DNA of 64,000 bases from contig JAVBLN010000007.1 in the NCBI GenBank assembly GCA_031553495.1, positions 1 through 64,000 of the forward strand, written 5' to 3'. The notes beneath the pieces were generated by a model, which was not told the DNA's origin, searched no databases, and saw nothing but the letters and a program-made list of their open reading frames with translations. A program made the translations under genes and the position numbers. Below, one piece after another: positions 26,528 through 35,113 of the stretch. Numbering within the stretch: position 1 is the stretch's first letter; every line of letters starts with the position of its first letter. This DNA comes from Pinibacter sp031553495 (lineage in GTDB: Bacteria > Bacteroidota > Bacteroidia > Chitinophagales > Chitinophagaceae).

Positions 26528-27847
26528 CTATTGAATGCTGTTGAGCAGATCGATAACTTTTTCGCGTTTTAGTATAAGGTAACCGAGGCGGTCATTGCTG
26601 ATGCCATCAAGAAGTTTGTAACTGAAAACGAGCTTGTCGTTGGTTACATTGGTTTCAAAATACCGGAAAATAATATTGGGATAGGCTCTGAGCTCTTCAC
26701 CAATTTCATAAAGGTGAGTAGATAGTATAAACAGTGAATTGGGAATGCGGATAAGACCTTTAATAACGGTGCTGGAGCATTTCATGGCATCTTGCACATT
26801 TGTTCCTTTGAAAAGCTCATCTATGAGTACCAGCCATTTTTTACCATTATTAATGGTTTGAATGGTGTTTTTTATACGCTGCACCTCGTTGTAAAAATAA
26901 CTTTCGCCTTTGGCAACATTATCTGTTACATTAATATTGCTCAGAATACCATCGAAAAGGCTAAGATTGAAACTTGTGGCGGGCACACCCATTCCCAGGT
27001 GGGCAAGGTAAACAGCGGCGCCTACCGATTTAATAAGCGTGCTTTTCCCGGCCATATTGGCTCCTGTTAAAAAGAGAAAATTTTTATTGGTATCAAGTAC
27101 CACATCGTAAGCTACGGCTTCCGGTAACAAGGGATGGAACAAATCTTTTGCATCAAGGTATGCATGTATGGAAGATTCAAAAGCAGGGAAAACAAGATTG
27201 AATTTTTTTACGGCGGTAGCCATAGAATACCAGGCATCCAGCCGGCCATAAATATTTATTAATTCATTTACCTGCGATTTGAAATGATTGCGCAAGTAAT
27301 ATCCATAAAAAACGGTTTCCCTGGGAGAGAATTTTGCGTTACCTTCTCTTTGTACCAGCTTGGTAATAGCTATGGGTTTTAGCAGGTCCTTTGCACGTGA
27401 TACAAAAGAGCGCAACAGCCGTGGCGTATCGTCGTTGTCAAAAAGATCAATCAATTTGGCGAAGCCTTTTACAATGTCTGCAAAATGTGTTATGGAATAG
27501 CGTGTAAGCGAAAAATCGGGTGCGTGTAAAAGCCGGTAGGTTACTACATTGAACGCGTTGGCGCTGTCAGGTAAGGGATCAATGCCATAATCGTAAAATT
27601 TCTCGATTACCATGAGTGTTCCATTGGTAATTTGGGTAGGCCAGTGATCAATATTTTTCATTATGGCCTGTATTACTTTTTGTGTTTCCGTTATGCGGTT
27701 GATATCATCGAAGGGTTCTGAAAAAAACTTAGTAAGCCAATACTTGCCATCAGCGGTTTTAGTAAAATTAAACTTGTGAAAAAGAGAATACTCTTCTTCA
27801 TGATGAAAAATAGAAAGGTCGTTGAATGTAACTCTGTCAATGTTCAT
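26528..27847 (-). CDS. Short MutS-like ATPase
   Basis: The 439-residue protein has a MutS-type ATPase domain: Walker A TGANMAGKST at 261-270, the GE/SY-containing segment VAKGESYFYNEVQRIKN, Walker B LVLIDELFKGT at 339-349 and STHLYEI. The first 240 residues look like the lever/clamp helices (MutS domain III) and there is no mismatch-recognition domain I or connector domain. There is also no Smr domain, so it is not MutS2. Such short proteins are common in Bacteroidota beside a separate full MutS. A function in mismatch repair is doubtful; binding of branched DNA is more likely by analogy with MutS4/5-type proteins. Confidence 0.88.
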   Translation of the reverse strand: MNIDRVTFNDLSIFHHEEEYSLFHKFNFTKTADGKYWLTKFFSEPFDDINRITETQKVIQAIMKNIDHWPTQITNGTLMVIEKFYDYGIDPLPDSANAFNVVTYRLLHAPDFSLTRYSITHFADIVKGFAKLIDLFDNDDTPRLLRSFVSRAKDLLKPIAITKLVQREGNAKFSPRETVFYGYYLRNHFKSQVNELINIYGRLDAWYSMATAVKKFNLVFPAFESSIHAYLDAKDLFHPLLPEAVAYDVVLDTNKNFLFLTGANMAGKSTLIKSVGAAVYLAHLGMGVPATSFNLSLFDGILSNINVTDNVAKGESYFYNEVQRIKNTIQTINNGKKWLVLIDELFKGTNVQDAMKCSSTVIKGLIRIPNSLFILSTHLYEIGEELRAYPNIIFRYFETNVTNDKLVFSYKLLDGISNDRLGYLILKREKVIDLLNSIQ

Positions 27848-27931
27848 CGATTAGCAAATAATTGGATTATTGAATCATTGAATTATAGAATAATGGAACG
27901 TCGTTGTGTTGCTCATAATTTGCCCAATTCA

Positions 27932-27989
27932 TATTCTACAGTTGAACGGAGCGTCGCAACTGGAGCTCCATCAGGGCTCAAATGCTGAC
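27932..27989 (-). repeat. Family R element, C subtype (minus)
   Basis: ATTCTACAGTTGAACGGAGC, GTCGCAACTGGAGCTCCATC, AGGGCTCAAATGCTGAC. A degenerate half-core TCGTTGTGTTGCTC sits just before it at 27901-27914. It lies between two minus-strand genes. Confidence 0.8.
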
Positions 27990-28047
27990 TACCAAAATAT
28001 ATCTTCAAAATTTATTTTACTACAAATACGAAAGGGCCCCATTCCTC

Positions 28048-29388
28048 TCATCTGTCAAACTTCAGCCTTATACCTTTACCTGATTCATTCCATATGCCAT
28101 TTCCATAAACCAAATTTCCATTTACAAAAGTATGTGTAATAGTAGCGGGAAAGGTAAAATTTTCCAGCGGACTCCAGCCGCATTTATATAAAATGTTTGA
28201 TTTGGAAACTGTTGAAGGGCTGTTCATATCTACTATCACCAAATCGGCAAAATAGCCTTCACGTATATATCCGCGGTTTTCAATCTGAAAACATTCCGCA
28301 ACGGCATGGCTCATTTTTTCCACCACTTTTTCTATGGTTATTTTTCCTTCTTTCACATAATGCAACATTAATGAAAGCGAGTGCTGCACTAGCGGCAAGC
28401 CCGAATGTGCTTTTTCGTAGGGTTCGTTTTTTTCCTGCCAGGTGTGTGGCGCATGATCGGTGGCAATAATATCAAGCCTGTCGTCCAGCATGGCCTGCCA
28501 AAGCGCTTGCCTGTTGTGCGGCGCTTTTATGGCGGGATTGCATTTTATTTGATTGCCCAGCCGGGCATAATCGTCGCTGGTAAAATGTAGGTGGTGAACA
28601 CATACTTCCGTTGTGATCCGTTTTTCTTTCAAAGGGATCATATTGGTGAAAAGCTGCAATTCCTTTTCTGTACTTATATGCAGGATGTGCAAGCGGCTGT
28701 TGTGTTTTTTGGCAAACTGCACCGCGGCGAATGATGATTCAAAACAATTGATATCGTCGCGGATAATAGGGTGGTCGGCTGCGGTGAGCGGCCTGTTTTC
28801 GGAATGGAGGCGCTCGAGGTTTTCTTTAATGATCTTTTCATTTTCGCAATGCGTGGCAATGAGCACTTCGCTTTCGCGAAAAATTTTATCCAGGGTGAGA
28901 TAATTATCTACCAGCATATTGCCGGTAGAAGAGCCCATAAAAATTTTCACACCGCATACATCTCTTTTTTTGTCATTTGTTTTAAGCACTTCATCGCTGT
29001 TGTCGTTGCCCGTTCCCATAAAAAACGAATAATTGGCCAGCGATGTATTAGCGGCAATTGCATATTTTTCTTCCAGTAAATCTTGCGTTAAGGTATTAGG
29101 AATGGTATTTGGCATGTCCATAAAAGATGTAACACCCCCGGCCACGGCCGCTTTGGACTCGGTATAAATATTGGCTTTATGTGTAAGTCCGGGTTCGCGG
29201 AAGTGTACCTGGTCGTCAATTGCACCGGGCAATAGAAATTTATTTTCGCCGTTTATTTCTTTAACTGAGCCATTGGTATTAATATTGCCTGCGATTTTTT
29301 CTATCCGGCCGTTATTGATCAATACATCTCCTGGCAAAGATTTTCCGTCATTAACGATAGTTATGTTTTTGATCAGGAATTTTTGCAT
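28048..29388 (-). CDS. pyrC: Dihydroorotase, class I type
   Basis: This 446-residue amidohydrolase catalyses the third step of de novo pyrimidine synthesis. The diagnostic phrases are present: PGAIDDQVHFREPGLTHKAN, MDMPNT, the carboxylated-lysine site K148 (GVKIFMGSSTG), H180 (ATHCEN), H237 (LHILHIST) and D311 (ATDHAPH). The first metal-ligand His of the HxH motif is Gln60 (Q-V-H62). I believe this substitution recurs in Bacteroidota dihydroorotases, which should still be active, but cannot check it here. pyrD is in the same window but 30 kb away, so the pathway genes are scattered. Confidence 0.9.
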   Translation of the reverse strand: MQKFLIKNITIVNDGKSLPGDVLINNGRIEKIAGNINTNGSVKEINGENKFLLPGAIDDQVHFREPGLTHKANIYTESKAAVAGGVTSFMDMPNTIPNTLTQDLLEEKYAIAANTSLANYSFFMGTGNDNSDEVLKTNDKKRDVCGVKIFMGSSTGNMLVDNYLTLDKIFRESEVLIATHCENEKIIKENLERLHSENRPLTAADHPIIRDDINCFESSFAAVQFAKKHNSRLHILHISTEKELQLFTNMIPLKEKRITTEVCVHHLHFTSDDYARLGNQIKCNPAIKAPHNRQALWQAMLDDRLDIIATDHAPHTWQEKNEPYEKAHSGLPLVQHSLSLMLHYVKEGKITIEKVVEKMSHAVAECFQIENRGYIREGYFADLVIVDMNSPSTVSKSNILYKCGWSPLENFTFPATITHTFVNGNLVYGNGIWNESGKGIRLKFDR

Positions 29389-29428
29389 ATTTTAAGTAAA
29401 TAAAATTTAATTAATTAATCGTACCGGC

Positions 29429-31117
29429 ATGCAATTTATAAAAACACTTATTAGGGTGGCCATCTTTATTTGTCCATCCGTAGCAATTGCCCAATCCACA
29501 CTATTGCCTCAGTCTTCCAAACACCAGCAATTGCTGGAAAGGCTTGAGATTAAGGCTCAAAGGGACTCGGTTTTGAATTTTTCGTTTGTAAAGCCACAAA
29601 ACAGGAAAATGCTGGTGCAAAGGGCGGAATTGCTTTTGCAAAACGACTCTGCCAACCAATTGAAACTTTCGGAAGTGGACAGGGCAAACCTGCAAAGTTT
29701 TTTTGCCAATAACCTGGAATGGGTGAGTGACGATAAATCGGCCCATAATAGCAAACACCCCATTTGGAAAACTTTTTATAATACGAAAGCGAATTTGTTC
29801 CAGGTAGATAAAAAAGATTTTTTCCTGGCCGTAAACCCGGTATTGCAATTTCAATTCTCGAAAGAGCAGGATAACAGTTCAAAACTTTTTGTGAACACCC
29901 GTGGTATAACGGGCCGTGGCCTTATAGCTAAAAGGGTGGGATTTGATTTTTACCTTACTGAAAACCAGGAGCGTACGCCATATTTTGTGCAGAACTGGGT
30001 AGATAGTTTTCATGCGGTGCCGGGGGCCGGATTTTACAAGCCGTTTAAAACAACTGCATATGATTATTTAGATGGCCGCGGCTCCATCTATTTTAATGTG
30101 GCCAAATATATAGATGTACAATTTGGATACGATAAAAACTTTTATGGAAATGGCTATCGCAGCCTTTTCCTTAGCGATTTTGCCAATAGTTGCCTGTTCT
30201 TAAAATTGAGTACCCGCGTTTGGAAACTGGATTATGAAAATCTGTATATGGAGCTGGTTCCGCAGGATAGAACGAATAATGCCGGCGATAAAGTACTTGA
30301 TAAAAAATACGCCGTTATACACCGCTTGGGTATGAATGTGACCAAATGGCTGAATGTGGGCGTTTTTGAAAGCGTAAGTTTTGGCAGAACCAATCATTTT
30401 GAGTTCGCGTACCTGAACCCGATCATATTCCTTCGTCCGGCGGAGCAGGAAAATGGAAGTGGCGACAATGCCATGGTGGGTATAGATTTGAAAGCGAATA
30501 TCGCGAAACGCGTTCAGCTATATTCCCAAATATTGTTCGATGAATTTAAGTTAGATCATCTTAAAAATGCCGATGGCTGGTGGGGAAATAAGTTTGGCAT
30601 ACAAGGCGGGTTCAAATACATAGACGCGTTTGGAATAAAAAATCTTGATCTGCAGGGCGAAGTCAATGTGGTAAGGCCGTTCACGTACACGCACTCCGAT
30701 TCGGTGGCCAATTATACCCATTACAATCAGCCGCTTGCGCATCCGTTTGGCGCCAACTTTATGGAAGGTATAGGTATAATCCGTTACCAGCCTTTAAAAA
30801 AATTATCGATACAAGCCAAACTAATGGCTTGGCGCCAGGGATTGGATACAGCCGGACTTAATTTTGGCGGAAATATTTTCAAAGATTACAGAGTGCGTCC
30901 ATTTGATGAAGGGTATAAAATTGGCGCCGGGGCAAAAGGTACAGGCGTGAACGGATCTTTGTGGGTGGGTTACGAATTGCTGGAAAATCTTTTTATCGAC
31001 GCATCGGTAATGTATCGTAAACTAAATGTGCCCGATTGTCCGGCGTACAATAATAAGTGCACCATGTTCACACTTGGCTTGCGGCTAAATATGTTCCGAA
31101 GAGAATACGATTATTAA
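29429..31117 (+). CDS. RemB/Wzi-like outer-membrane protein
   Basis: The 562-residue protein begins with a signal peptide (MQFIKTLIRVAIFICPSVAI, then AQ). After an N-terminal helical region it forms a large barrel. The phrase VQFGYDKNFYGNGYRSLFLS is the signature of the capsule-assembly protein Wzi and of the gliding-related RemB of Flavobacterium johnsoniae; FEFAYLNPIIFLRPAEQ is another shared block. Wzi organises capsule at the cell surface, and RemB affects gliding and adhesion. Which applies here is not known. It is divergent from pyrC with 40 bp between the starts, so their promoters overlap. A family R element follows 13 bp after the stop codon. Confidence 0.82.
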   Translation: MQFIKTLIRVAIFICPSVAIAQSTLLPQSSKHQQLLERLEIKAQRDSVLNFSFVKPQNRKMLVQRAELLLQNDSANQLKLSEVDRANLQSFFANNLEWVSDDKSAHNSKHPIWKTFYNTKANLFQVDKKDFFLAVNPVLQFQFSKEQDNSSKLFVNTRGITGRGLIAKRVGFDFYLTENQERTPYFVQNWVDSFHAVPGAGFYKPFKTTAYDYLDGRGSIYFNVAKYIDVQFGYDKNFYGNGYRSLFLSDFANSCLFLKLSTRVWKLDYENLYMELVPQDRTNNAGDKVLDKKYAVIHRLGMNVTKWLNVGVFESVSFGRTNHFEFAYLNPIIFLRPAEQENGSGDNAMVGIDLKANIAKRVQLYSQILFDEFKLDHLKNADGWWGNKFGIQGGFKYIDAFGIKNLDLQGEVNVVRPFTYTHSDSVANYTHYNQPLAHPFGANFMEGIGIIRYQPLKKLSIQAKLMAWRQGLDTAGLNFGGNIFKDYRVRPFDEGYKIGAGAKGTGVNGSLWVGYELLENLFIDASVMYRKLNVPDCPAYNNKCTMFTLGLRLNMFRREYDY

Positions 31118-31130
31118 TTTTTTTTTGGGG

Positions 31131-31200
31131 GACCGGCGGTAGTGCTACTATTAAGCATCGTTGTGTCACTCACTTGTACCGTAGGAACTTTAGTGGGCGG
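31131..31200 (+). repeat. Family R element, A subtype with GGAACTTTAG right end (plus)
   Basis: A run of nine T precedes GGGGGACCGGCGGTAGTGCT, the GTGTCACTCACTTG core and ACCGTAGGAACTTTAGTGGG. It is the closest match to the copy at 8224, and both lead into CAG-type heptamers. TATTAA is found outside both this copy and its minus partner at 31347. Confidence 0.9.
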
Positions 31201-31209
31201 TTGAGAAAT

Positions 31210-31258
31210 CAGATGGCAGTTGGCGGTTAGCAGTAGAGAAATCAGAGTTCAGAGGTCG
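31210..31258. repeat. Heptamer tandem array, CAGTTGG-type units
   Basis: Seven units in phase: CAGATGG, CAGTTGG, CGGTTAG, CAGTAGA, GAAATCA, GAGTTCA, GAGGTCG. Unit sequences drift while the period holds. Confidence 0.65.
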
Positions 31259-31274
31259 GAAGACACGTCGTACG

Positions 31275-31309
31275 CAGATGTCCTACACCTTAAAGGTGTA
31301 GGACATCTG
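31275..31309. repeat. Perfect 35-bp palindrome
   Basis: CAGATGTCCTACACCTT and its exact reverse complement AAGGTGTAGGACATCTG are separated by one base. It lies inside the family R pair 31131/31347. As RNA or single-stranded DNA it would make a 15-16 bp stem with a tiny loop. There is no T-run, so it is not an ordinary terminator. Confidence 0.85.
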
Positions 31310-31346
31310 GATAAAACGACAAGCCTGAAATATTTTAACCGACGAC

Positions 31347-31413
31347 AAGAATTACTACCGATGAAGTGATTGCGACGCAACGATGATGCCATGAAATACC
31401 GCAGCCAGTACCA
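31347..31413 (-). repeat. Family R element, B subtype (minus)
   Basis: AGAATTACTACCGATGAAGT, then GATTGCGACGCAACGATGAT, then GCCATGAAATACCGCAGCCA and the outer GTACCATAAAAT end. Its inner arm (GAATTACTAC) is of A type and its outer arm of B type, so this copy is a mosaic. Confidence 0.83.
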
Positions 31414-31478
31414 TAAAATATTAACTCAAACAGCATCTAAATCGTAAAAAGAAACTTTTAGAAGTAATCACAAAATTT

Positions 31479-31506
31479 TGAACGGCAGTAATGCTATTGA
31501 ACAATG
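31479..31506 (+). repeat. Partial family R element (right end only)
   Basis: TGAACGGCAGTAATGCTATT and GAACAATG match the right-hand module, without core or left arm. It ends 27 bp before the pepE start. Confidence 0.6.
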
Positions 31507-31532
31507 TTTTTAATCTATAAAACAATTACAGT

Positions 31533-32243
31533 ATGCGCCTTTTGTTGATAAGCAACTCTACAAACGCGGGAGAAAAATACCTTGAATATCCAAAGGAAAA
31601 TATCGCGCAATTTCTAGCGAAAGATAATATTAAGGAAGTGCTATTTGTTCCTTACGCGGCGGTAACATTTTCTTTTGATGAGTATGAACGCAGAGTGCAG
31701 GAACGCTTTAGCGAGTTTGATGTTAAGGTGAACTCCATTCACAAAGCTGCGAATGCCATTGATGCTGTTGCCACAGCTACAGCCATTGTTGTGGGCGGCG
31801 GTAATACATTTCATTTATTAAAGTATTTGCAGGAGCAGCATCTTATTGAAGCGATCCGCAACAAAGTGTTGAGCGGCACTCCATACATTGGTTGGAGCGC
31901 CGGCAGCAATATAACCTGTCCTACTATTTGTACCACCAACGATATGCCTATAGTACAGCCGCCAAGTTTCCGGGCATTGAATTTAATTCCGTTTCAAATT
32001 AATCCGCATTACCTGGATGCGCATCCCGAACATCACGCCGGTGAAACCCGTGAGCAAAGATTGCTGGAATACATACAGGCCAACCGGCACATGCATGTAG
32101 CAGGCTTGCGTGAAGGTTGCATGTTCCTCATCGAAGATGGAAGTATAACGTTGATGGGCAACCGACCTGTGCGATTATTTAAGTACGCAGAGGAAATAAG
32201 AGAATTGCAACCATCGGATGATTTTAGCTTTTTATTGAAGTAG
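31533..32243 (+). CDS. pepE: Peptidase E (alpha-aspartyl dipeptidase)
   Basis: A 236-residue cytosolic serine peptidase of family S51, which splits N-terminal Asp dipeptides. The length is normal and the catalytic positions are visible: S122 in GWSAGSN, D137 and H159 in FQINPHYLD. The VVGGGNTFHLLKYL loop and the N-terminal MRLLLISNST are also typical. It is monocistronic. Its upstream region holds a family R pair and a partial copy; downstream is a heptamer-built inverted repeat before the polyketide cluster. Confidence 0.95.
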   Translation: MRLLLISNSTNAGEKYLEYPKENIAQFLAKDNIKEVLFVPYAAVTFSFDEYERRVQERFSEFDVKVNSIHKAANAIDAVATATAIVVGGGNTFHLLKYLQEQHLIEAIRNKVLSGTPYIGWSAGSNITCPTICTTNDMPIVQPPSFRALNLIPFQINPHYLDAHPEHHAGETREQRLLEYIQANRHMHVAGLREGCMFLIEDGSITLMGNRPVRLFKYAEEIRELQPSDDFSFLLK

Positions 32244-32258
32244 CTGTTTCACGCAAAG

Positions 32259-32371
32259 GAAATCAGAGGTCAGTGGACAGTAGGCAGTAGAGAAAACAGC
32301 ATCAATAATAGTGCAAGTGACTTCTCTACTGCCCGCTGCCAACTGTTTACTGCCTACTGACTTCTGATTTC
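32259..32371. repeat. Inverted repeat built of heptamers
   Basis: The left arm is five units in phase (GAAATCA, GAGGTCA, GTGGACA, GTAGGCA, GTAGAGA; 32259-32293). The right arm from 32321 is CTTCTCT, ACTGCCC, GCTGCCA, ACTGTTT, ACTGCCT, ACTGACT, TCTGATT. The right arm has two extra heptamers relative to the left, so the difference between the arms is a whole number of units. It separates pepE from the polyketide cluster. Confidence 0.75.
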
Positions 32372-32439
32372 TCCCCCTCTCCCCCAGGAAAAACACCCGC
32401 TTTGAATATTCCCCTTTTACCTGTATCTTACTTCTACCT

Positions 32440-33294
32440 ATGATTCAGAGATCGACCATACAACTGCTGCGTTTTCATTTCTCATTTTTTTTGTTGCCGG
32501 TATTTTTATTTGCGATCAGCCAGGTGGAGATGGTAAATTGGCGGCATGTTTTTTTTGTATTTATAATACTTCATTTGCTGGTATATCCCGCAAGTAACGG
32601 GTATAACTCTTACGTAGATAAAGATACCAAGGCTATTGGCGGACTGGCTAATCCAATGATGCCAACGAAGCAGTTGTATTACGTTACAATTGTTATGGAT
32701 GTGGCGGCGGTTTTACTGGCTTTATTTACTATAGATGTTTGGTTTGCTTTTGGCATAATGTTGTATATAGTGACCTCAAGAGCTTATAGCTACAGAGATA
32801 TTCGGTTTAAGAAATACCCGGTTACAGGGTACTTAACTGTAATTGTTTTCCAGGGTGCATTTATGTTTGCAATAGTGTATTATGCGTGTAGTGTAAGCAC
32901 GCAACTGCATGTACCCTGGTTGTGTATGCTTGCTGCCGCGTGTTTAATTGGAGGCTATTATCCGCTCACACAAGTTTATCAGCACGCGGAAGATAAACGG
33001 GATGGTGTTTATACCATCAGTATGTTGTTAGGAATAAGGTGGACGTTTGCTTTTTGCAGTATCATATTCGCGCTGGCCGCAACCTGTTTTTGGTATTTAG
33101 CGTATATAAAACAAGATAAGAGGATATTTCATTTGTTTATGATATGCATGTTGCCTGTTTTCCTGTTTTTTTTATGGTGGATGCAACAGGTTTGGCGCGA
33201 TGCCGAAAAAGCAAATTTTAAAAATAGTTTATGGATGAACGTGACCGCATCCTTTTGTGCAAGTGCTTATTTCTTAACACTTATTTTTTTATAA
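32440..33294 (+). CDS. UbiA-family prenyltransferase
   Basis: A 284-residue integral membrane protein with eight or nine helices. The first Asp-rich motif is N53-G-Y-N56-S-Y-V-D60-K-D62, and the second is in QHAEDKRDGVYT around D185 and D188; both are needed for Mg-diphosphate binding in the UbiA superfamily. It would transfer a prenyl group to an aromatic acceptor. It is the first gene of a four-gene unit, and the type III polyketide synthase start lies one base after its stop codon. The acceptor may therefore be the polyketide product. Homologues act in menaquinone, heme O or chlorophyll synthesis, but this context suggests a dedicated pathway. Confidence 0.88.
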   Translation: MIQRSTIQLLRFHFSFFLLPVFLFAISQVEMVNWRHVFFVFIILHLLVYPASNGYNSYVDKDTKAIGGLANPMMPTKQLYYVTIVMDVAAVLLALFTIDVWFAFGIMLYIVTSRAYSYRDIRFKKYPVTGYLTVIVFQGAFMFAIVYYACSVSTQLHVPWLCMLAAACLIGGYYPLTQVYQHAEDKRDGVYTISMLLGIRWTFAFCSIIFALAATCFWYLAYIKQDKRIFHLFMICMLPVFLFFLWWMQQVWRDAEKANFKNSLWMNVTASFCASAYFLTLIFL

Positions 33295-33295
33295 A

Positions 33296-34387
33296 ATGAG
33301 TAAAATAGTAACCATAGGAACCGCCTTACCTGCTTATAAACACAGCCAGGAAGATATACTGAGTTTTATGCAGTGTGTGTACGCGTTAGATGCAACTGAG
33401 TGCCGCAAGTTAAAATTTCTTTACCATCACAGCAGGATTGATTCAAGATATTCGGTAATTCCTGATTATGGTAGAACTGCGGCCGGTTGGGAGTTCTATT
33501 CACAAACTGAAAACCTGGAACCATTTCCTTCGCTGGAAAAAAGAATGGATTGGTTCAATAAACTTGCGCCACCACTTTCAGTAAGTGCAATTGAAAACTG
33601 CCTGCATAAATCAAAATTGACTGTACCGGAAATTACTCATCTAATTACTGTAAGCTGCACGGGTATGAGCGCTCCGGGCCTTGAATTGCAGGTGATGAAA
33701 ATGTTACGGTTGCCGCCAAATATTTTTCGGACGTCTGTAAATTTTATGGGTTGTTATGCAGCTATTCATGCGTTGAAGATGGCTGATAACATTTGCAAAG
33801 CAGAACCTAATGCCAAAGTAATGATTGTGTGTACTGAATTGTGTACGCTGCATTTTCAAAAGGATGCAGATACTGATAATGTGGCTGCCGGCTTATTGTT
33901 TGCAGATGGCGCGGCTGCGGCGCTGGTTACCGGTGATGAATATTGCGAAGATGGTTTGAAAATAAACGGATTTTATGCTGAAGTTTTAACAAAAGGTTGC
34001 CATGATATGAGCTGGCAGATATCTTCAAAAGGATTTTTAATGACATTAAGCAGTTATATACCCAACCTTATTGAAGAAGACTTTGAAATGTTTGTGAACC
34101 GTGCGATGGAGCATTACCATTTTTCGAAAAATGATATTCATAATTGGTGTATTCATCCGGGTGGGAAGCGCATTTTGGAAGCAGTGTGCAAAAGCCTTCA
34201 GTTGCCTGCTGAAGCTCTTCAGGTTAGTTTCGAAATATTGAAAAACTATGGCAATATGTCTTCCCCAACCATTTTATTTGTACTTAATGAAATGATGAAT
34301 AAAGAAGTAAGATCTAACGAAATGATATTTGGCGCGGCGTTTGGCCCCGGCCTTTCTTTGGAAACAATGCTACTGAATGGATGTTAA
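33296..34387 (+). CDS. Type III polyketide synthase (chalcone/stilbene synthase family)
   Basis: This 363-residue enzyme has the complete thiolase-fold triad: Cys153 in VNFMGCYAAIHAL, His287 in WCIHPGGKRIL and Asn320 in NYGNMSSPT. The GFGPG loop of plant enzymes appears as AAFGPGLSLE. Such homodimers condense an acyl-CoA starter with malonyl-CoA units and cyclise the product into a pyrone, resorcinol or phloroglucinol. The starter cannot be read from the sequence; Bacteroidota members are often placed near alkylpyrone or alkylresorcinol synthases. It is coupled to UbiA upstream and to a methyltransferase 18 bp downstream. Confidence 0.95.
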   Translation: MSKIVTIGTALPAYKHSQEDILSFMQCVYALDATECRKLKFLYHHSRIDSRYSVIPDYGRTAAGWEFYSQTENLEPFPSLEKRMDWFNKLAPPLSVSAIENCLHKSKLTVPEITHLITVSCTGMSAPGLELQVMKMLRLPPNIFRTSVNFMGCYAAIHALKMADNICKAEPNAKVMIVCTELCTLHFQKDADTDNVAAGLLFADGAAAALVTGDEYCEDGLKINGFYAEVLTKGCHDMSWQISSKGFLMTLSSYIPNLIEEDFEMFVNRAMEHYHFSKNDIHNWCIHPGGKRILEAVCKSLQLPAEALQVSFEILKNYGNMSSPTILFVLNEMMNKEVRSNEMIFGAAFGPGLSLETMLLNGC

Positions 34388-34405
34388 TTTAATCATTATA
34401 GCTAC

Positions 34406-35113
34406 ATGAACTTTACTACCAGGTCACAGCAAAGCGAATTACTCGACCGGCACGATATACCATTTGTTGATATTATACGCAATATGCAGGAGCTTGAATT
34501 TATCAATACGTATTTGGGAGGGCATCATATTACAATTGCAGGTATAAAGGAATTCGCTGATGACAACGAATTAATAGTGTGTGAAATAGGTTGTGGTGGC
34601 GGCGATAATCTCGCTGTTGTGTATAAATGGTGTGTGAAAAATAAAATCAAAGTGAGACTTATTGGAATTGATATCAACTATAACTGTATTGAATATGCGA
34701 AGATTAGAAATGGTAAATTACTGTGTCAATGGATTGTTTCAGATTATGCGACTGTTATATTCAAAGAGAAGCCTCATGTTATTTTCTCTTCTCTTTTTTG
34801 CCATCATTTTACTGATGATCAATTAATGAGCATGCTTAACTGGATGAGGAACAATAGTACAAATGGTTTTTTTGTTAATGACCTGCATCGCCATGCTTTG
34901 GCTTATTATTCTATAAGAATGCTGACAGCTTGTTTTTCCGGATCATACCTTGTAAGGCACGATGCGCCGTTGTCGGTTTTGCGCGGCTTTAAAAGAAGTG
35001 AAATAATTTTTTTGCTTAAGAAATCGGGCATAAATAGTGCTTCATTAAAATGGAGATGGGCTTTCAGGTGGCTTTTAGTAGTGAAGAATTTGAAAAGAGA
35101 AGTTGAATTATGA
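34406..35113 (+). CDS. SAM-dependent methyltransferase of the polyketide cluster
   Basis: The 235-residue class I methyltransferase shows motif I VCEIGCGGGDN (58-68), motif II around IGIDINYNCIEYAK and the FSSLFCHHFTDDQL segment. The last helix region (VLRGFKRSEIIFLLKKSGIN) is like that of the small methyltransferases often found next to Bacteroidota type III PKS genes. It probably methylates the polyketide or prenylated intermediate. Its stop codon overlaps the next start (ATGA at 35110-35113), so translation is coupled. Confidence 0.88.
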   Translation: MNFTTRSQQSELLDRHDIPFVDIIRNMQELEFINTYLGGHHITIAGIKEFADDNELIVCEIGCGGGDNLAVVYKWCVKNKIKVRLIGIDINYNCIEYAKIRNGKLLCQWIVSDYATVIFKEKPHVIFSSLFCHHFTDDQLMSMLNWMRNNSTNGFFVNDLHRHALAYYSIRMLTACFSGSYLVRHDAPLSVLRGFKRSEIIFLLKKSGINSASLKWRWAFRWLLVVKNLKREVEL

